Notes under the pieces: generated by a model
What the model saw: the letters and a program-made list of their open reading frames with translations, nothing else
The model's database searches: none
Told to the model about the DNA's origin: nothing
In this document: one piece after another, positions 4,626 to 5,817 of the stretch
How positions within the stretch are numbered: position 1 is the stretch's first letter
How the letters are laid out: every line of letters begins with the position of its first letter
Made by a program: the position numbers and the translations under genes
Assembly (NCBI GenBank): GCA_905211185.1
Contig: CAJLZR010000056.1
Coordinates: 1-5,817, forward strand
DNA from: an uncultured Oscillospiraceae bacterium
GTDB taxonomy: Bacteria > Bacillota_A > Clostridia > Oscillospirales > Acutalibacteraceae
Direction: 5' to 3'
DNA length: 5,817 nucleotides

Positions 4626-5600
4626 ATGGATGAAATTAAAGGAATTTGGATTCCTAAAGAAATTTGGGATTTAAAAGAATTAAGCTGGACTGAAAGAGTT
4701 TTAATTGCAGAAATTTTGGCTCTTTCAAGTAGACAAGAGTGCACAGCAAATAACGAGCATTTTTCAAACAGGTTAATGGTAACAAAAGAAAGTGCTTCAA
4801 GATTAATTAACAAACTTGTGAAGCTCGGATATTTGAAATCAACGATAAAATTCAAAAAAAATACTAAACAAGTTGAGAGTAGAAAATTAGAAGTAAATTG
4901 GGAATTTATCATAAACCAAAATAATAATACCTCTCTGCCACCAACTACGTTACCTCCCTGTGAGGAGTGCGTTTCCCCCTCTGTGCAGATGCTAAAGAAA
5001 GAATACAATATAGAATACAATGAGAATACACCTACTGCTCAAAATTTTTCCGAAAGCGAGAATAAACCTGAAAATAAACCTTTGAAAAATTTGAGCGAGT
5101 TGTTTGAAGAATTTTACAAAAATTATCCGAATAAAAAAGGCAAGCACCGAGCTTTCAGATGGTTTAAAACTCACAAACCTGATGAAAATCTCGTTGCCAA
5201 AATGATTAGAGCCACGAATCTGCAAAAGCAGACGTTCCAATGGAAAAAGCAAAACGGAAAATTCATTCCTCATCCTGCAACGTGGCTTAATGGCGGTAGC
5301 TGGGAAAACGAAATAAAACCCGAAGAAATCGCTCACACGTCAGATAAAAGCGTAGCTCGATTTTTGGCAATCGAGCTGTATGAAAGACTAAAGCACAGGA
5401 CTTTTGAAAATTTCGGTCAAGATAAAAAACTCGTGGATTCATGGACATTTGATATTGACAAATACCTATCTCTTAATCGCACAAAGGAGCAAGAAGATAG
5501 GATTTTTTATGCCATAGATTCTCTTGATAAATCATGGGCAAGAAAAAAAGTTTTCGATGCACGAAGTCTGATAAAAAATCTTGACCTTATTGGGAGATGA
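4626..5600 (+). CDS. Phage replication initiator (winged-helix, O-like primosomal protein)
   Basis: 324 residues, ATG behind AAGGAGAG (4611-4618). Residues about 1-92 are an N-terminal winged helix: IWIPKEIWDLKELSWTERVL, then TANNEHFSNRLMVTKESASR and LINKLVKLGYLKS, with KLEVNW closing the wing. This layout is typical of Gram-positive phage initiators that bind the origin and load a helicase. Residues about 97-155 are a polar linker (NNNTSLPPTTLPPCEE, EYNIEYNENTP). Residues about 157-230 form the conserved C-terminal module: LFEEFYKNYPNKKGKHRAFR, KHRAFRWFKTHKPDENLV and FIPHPATWLNGGSWE. About 90 further residues (231-324) include RFLAIELYERLKHRTFENFG and the end DARSLIKNLDLIGR; I do not recognise this extension. 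It probably recruits the helicase or its loader; no helicase gene is in view. The methyltransferase gene starts 4 bases after the stop. Confidence 0.88.
   Translation: MDEIKGIWIPKEIWDLKELSWTERVLIAEILALSSRQECTANNEHFSNRLMVTKESASRLINKLVKLGYLKSTIKFKKNTKQVESRKLEVNWEFIINQNNNTSLPPTTLPPCEECVSPSVQMLKKEYNIEYNENTPTAQNFSESENKPENKPLKNLSELFEEFYKNYPNKKGKHRAFRWFKTHKPDENLVAKMIRATNLQKQTFQWKKQNGKFIPHPATWLNGGSWENEIKPEEIAHTSDKSVARFLAIELYERLKHRTFENFGQDKKLVDSWTFDIDKYLSLNRTKEQEDRIFYAIDSLDKSWARKKVFDARSLIKNLDLIGR
5001..5030. repeat. Three short tandem direct repeats (possible iterons)
   Basis: GAATACAAT occurs at 5001-5009 and 5013-5021, and a third copy, GAATACA, at 5024-5030, with 11-12 base periods. They lie in the linker-coding part of the replication initiator gene, encoding EYNIEYNENT, just downstream of a GC-richer stretch (about 4931-4990) unlike its surroundings. 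Lambda-type phages carry their origin inside the initiator gene, and the position matches that pattern. Repeated Asn/Tyr codons in a low-complexity linker could equally create the repeat, so binding is unproven. Confidence 0.45.
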
Positions 5601-5604
5601 AAAA

Positions 5605-5817
5605 ATGAAAGAAAAACTAACGCTGGGAAGCCTCTTTGACGGAATAGGAGGCTTCCCTCTGTCAGCTAAAGAATATGGAATTATTCCTGTTTGGGTAAGT
5701 GAAATTGAACCTCTGCCAATAGCTGTAACCAAAGAGCATTTTCCTGAAATGAAACACTTGGGTGATATTAGAACTTTAAGCGGAAACAAGCTTGAACCCA
5801 CCGACATAATTAGCGGT
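5605..5817 (+). CDS. C5-cytosine DNA methyltransferase, N-terminal part (cut by window edge)
   Basis: ATG 5605 follows GGGAGA (5592-5597) and lies 4 bases after the initiator stop. The 71 visible codons begin LTLGSLFDGIGGFPLSAKE, the motif I (S-adenosylmethionine binding, FDGIGG) of C5-cytosine methyltransferases. Next come SEIEP (about 33-37), matching motif II with its acidic residue, and GDIRTL (about 53-58), matching motif III. The catalytic PCQ motif and the target-recognition region lie outside the window, so specificity cannot be read. Such enzymes in phage early operons usually stand alone and modify phage DNA to escape host restriction; whether a restriction enzyme follows is unknown. 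The frame is intact to the edge. Confidence 0.92.
   Translation, partial: MKEKLTLGSLFDGIGGFPLSAKEYGIIPVWVSEIEPLPIAVTKEHFPEMKHLGDIRTLSGNKLEPTDIISG

Overview
The window is AT-rich (roughly one third GC by eye) and reads as the early, replication and recombination module of a temperate phage, prophage or related integrated element. The host is probably a low-GC bacterium. Strong AGGAGG-type ribosome sites and the cassette of nuclease, coiled-coil protein, RecT and SSB fit a Bacillota (clostridia-like) host, but a spirochaete or other low-GC anaerobe cannot be excluded. No integrase, lysogeny repressor or structural gene is visible.

Layout. The left 1010 bases hold a leftward (minus-strand) DUF4417 protein gene that runs off the left edge. 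Bases 1011-1371 are a non-coding divergent region. It contains a near-consensus minus-strand promoter (TTGACA, 17-base spacer, TAGAAT), then a stretch with several possible helices that starts where transcription should start, then a minus-strand intrinsic terminator just ahead of the DUF4417 gene. This looks like a standalone small RNA of about 190 nt or an attenuating 5' leader. A second short hairpin (1314-1331) lies between this promoter and the rightward operon.

From 1372 to the right edge, nine closely packed plus-strand genes form one apparent operon: a 57-residue single-span membrane protein (1372-1545), a four-cysteine zinc-binding-type protein, a small winged-helix protein, a PD-(D/E)XK RecB/Cas4-type nuclease, a coiled-coil protein of the kind found beside RecT, RecT, an SSB with an intact acidic tip, a primosomal replication initiator with an N-terminal winged helix, and the first 71 codons of a C5-cytosine DNA methyltransferase.

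How the genes fit together. The nuclease, coiled-coil protein, RecT and SSB form a plausible phage single-strand-annealing recombination system. The initiator would open the phage origin; short direct repeats in its linker-coding DNA make that segment a candidate origin, as in lambda O. The methyltransferase probably protects replicated DNA from host restriction. The small proteins at the head of the operon are probably early regulatory or host-takeover factors of unknown function. The least explained element is the structured non-coding region upstream of DUF4417.
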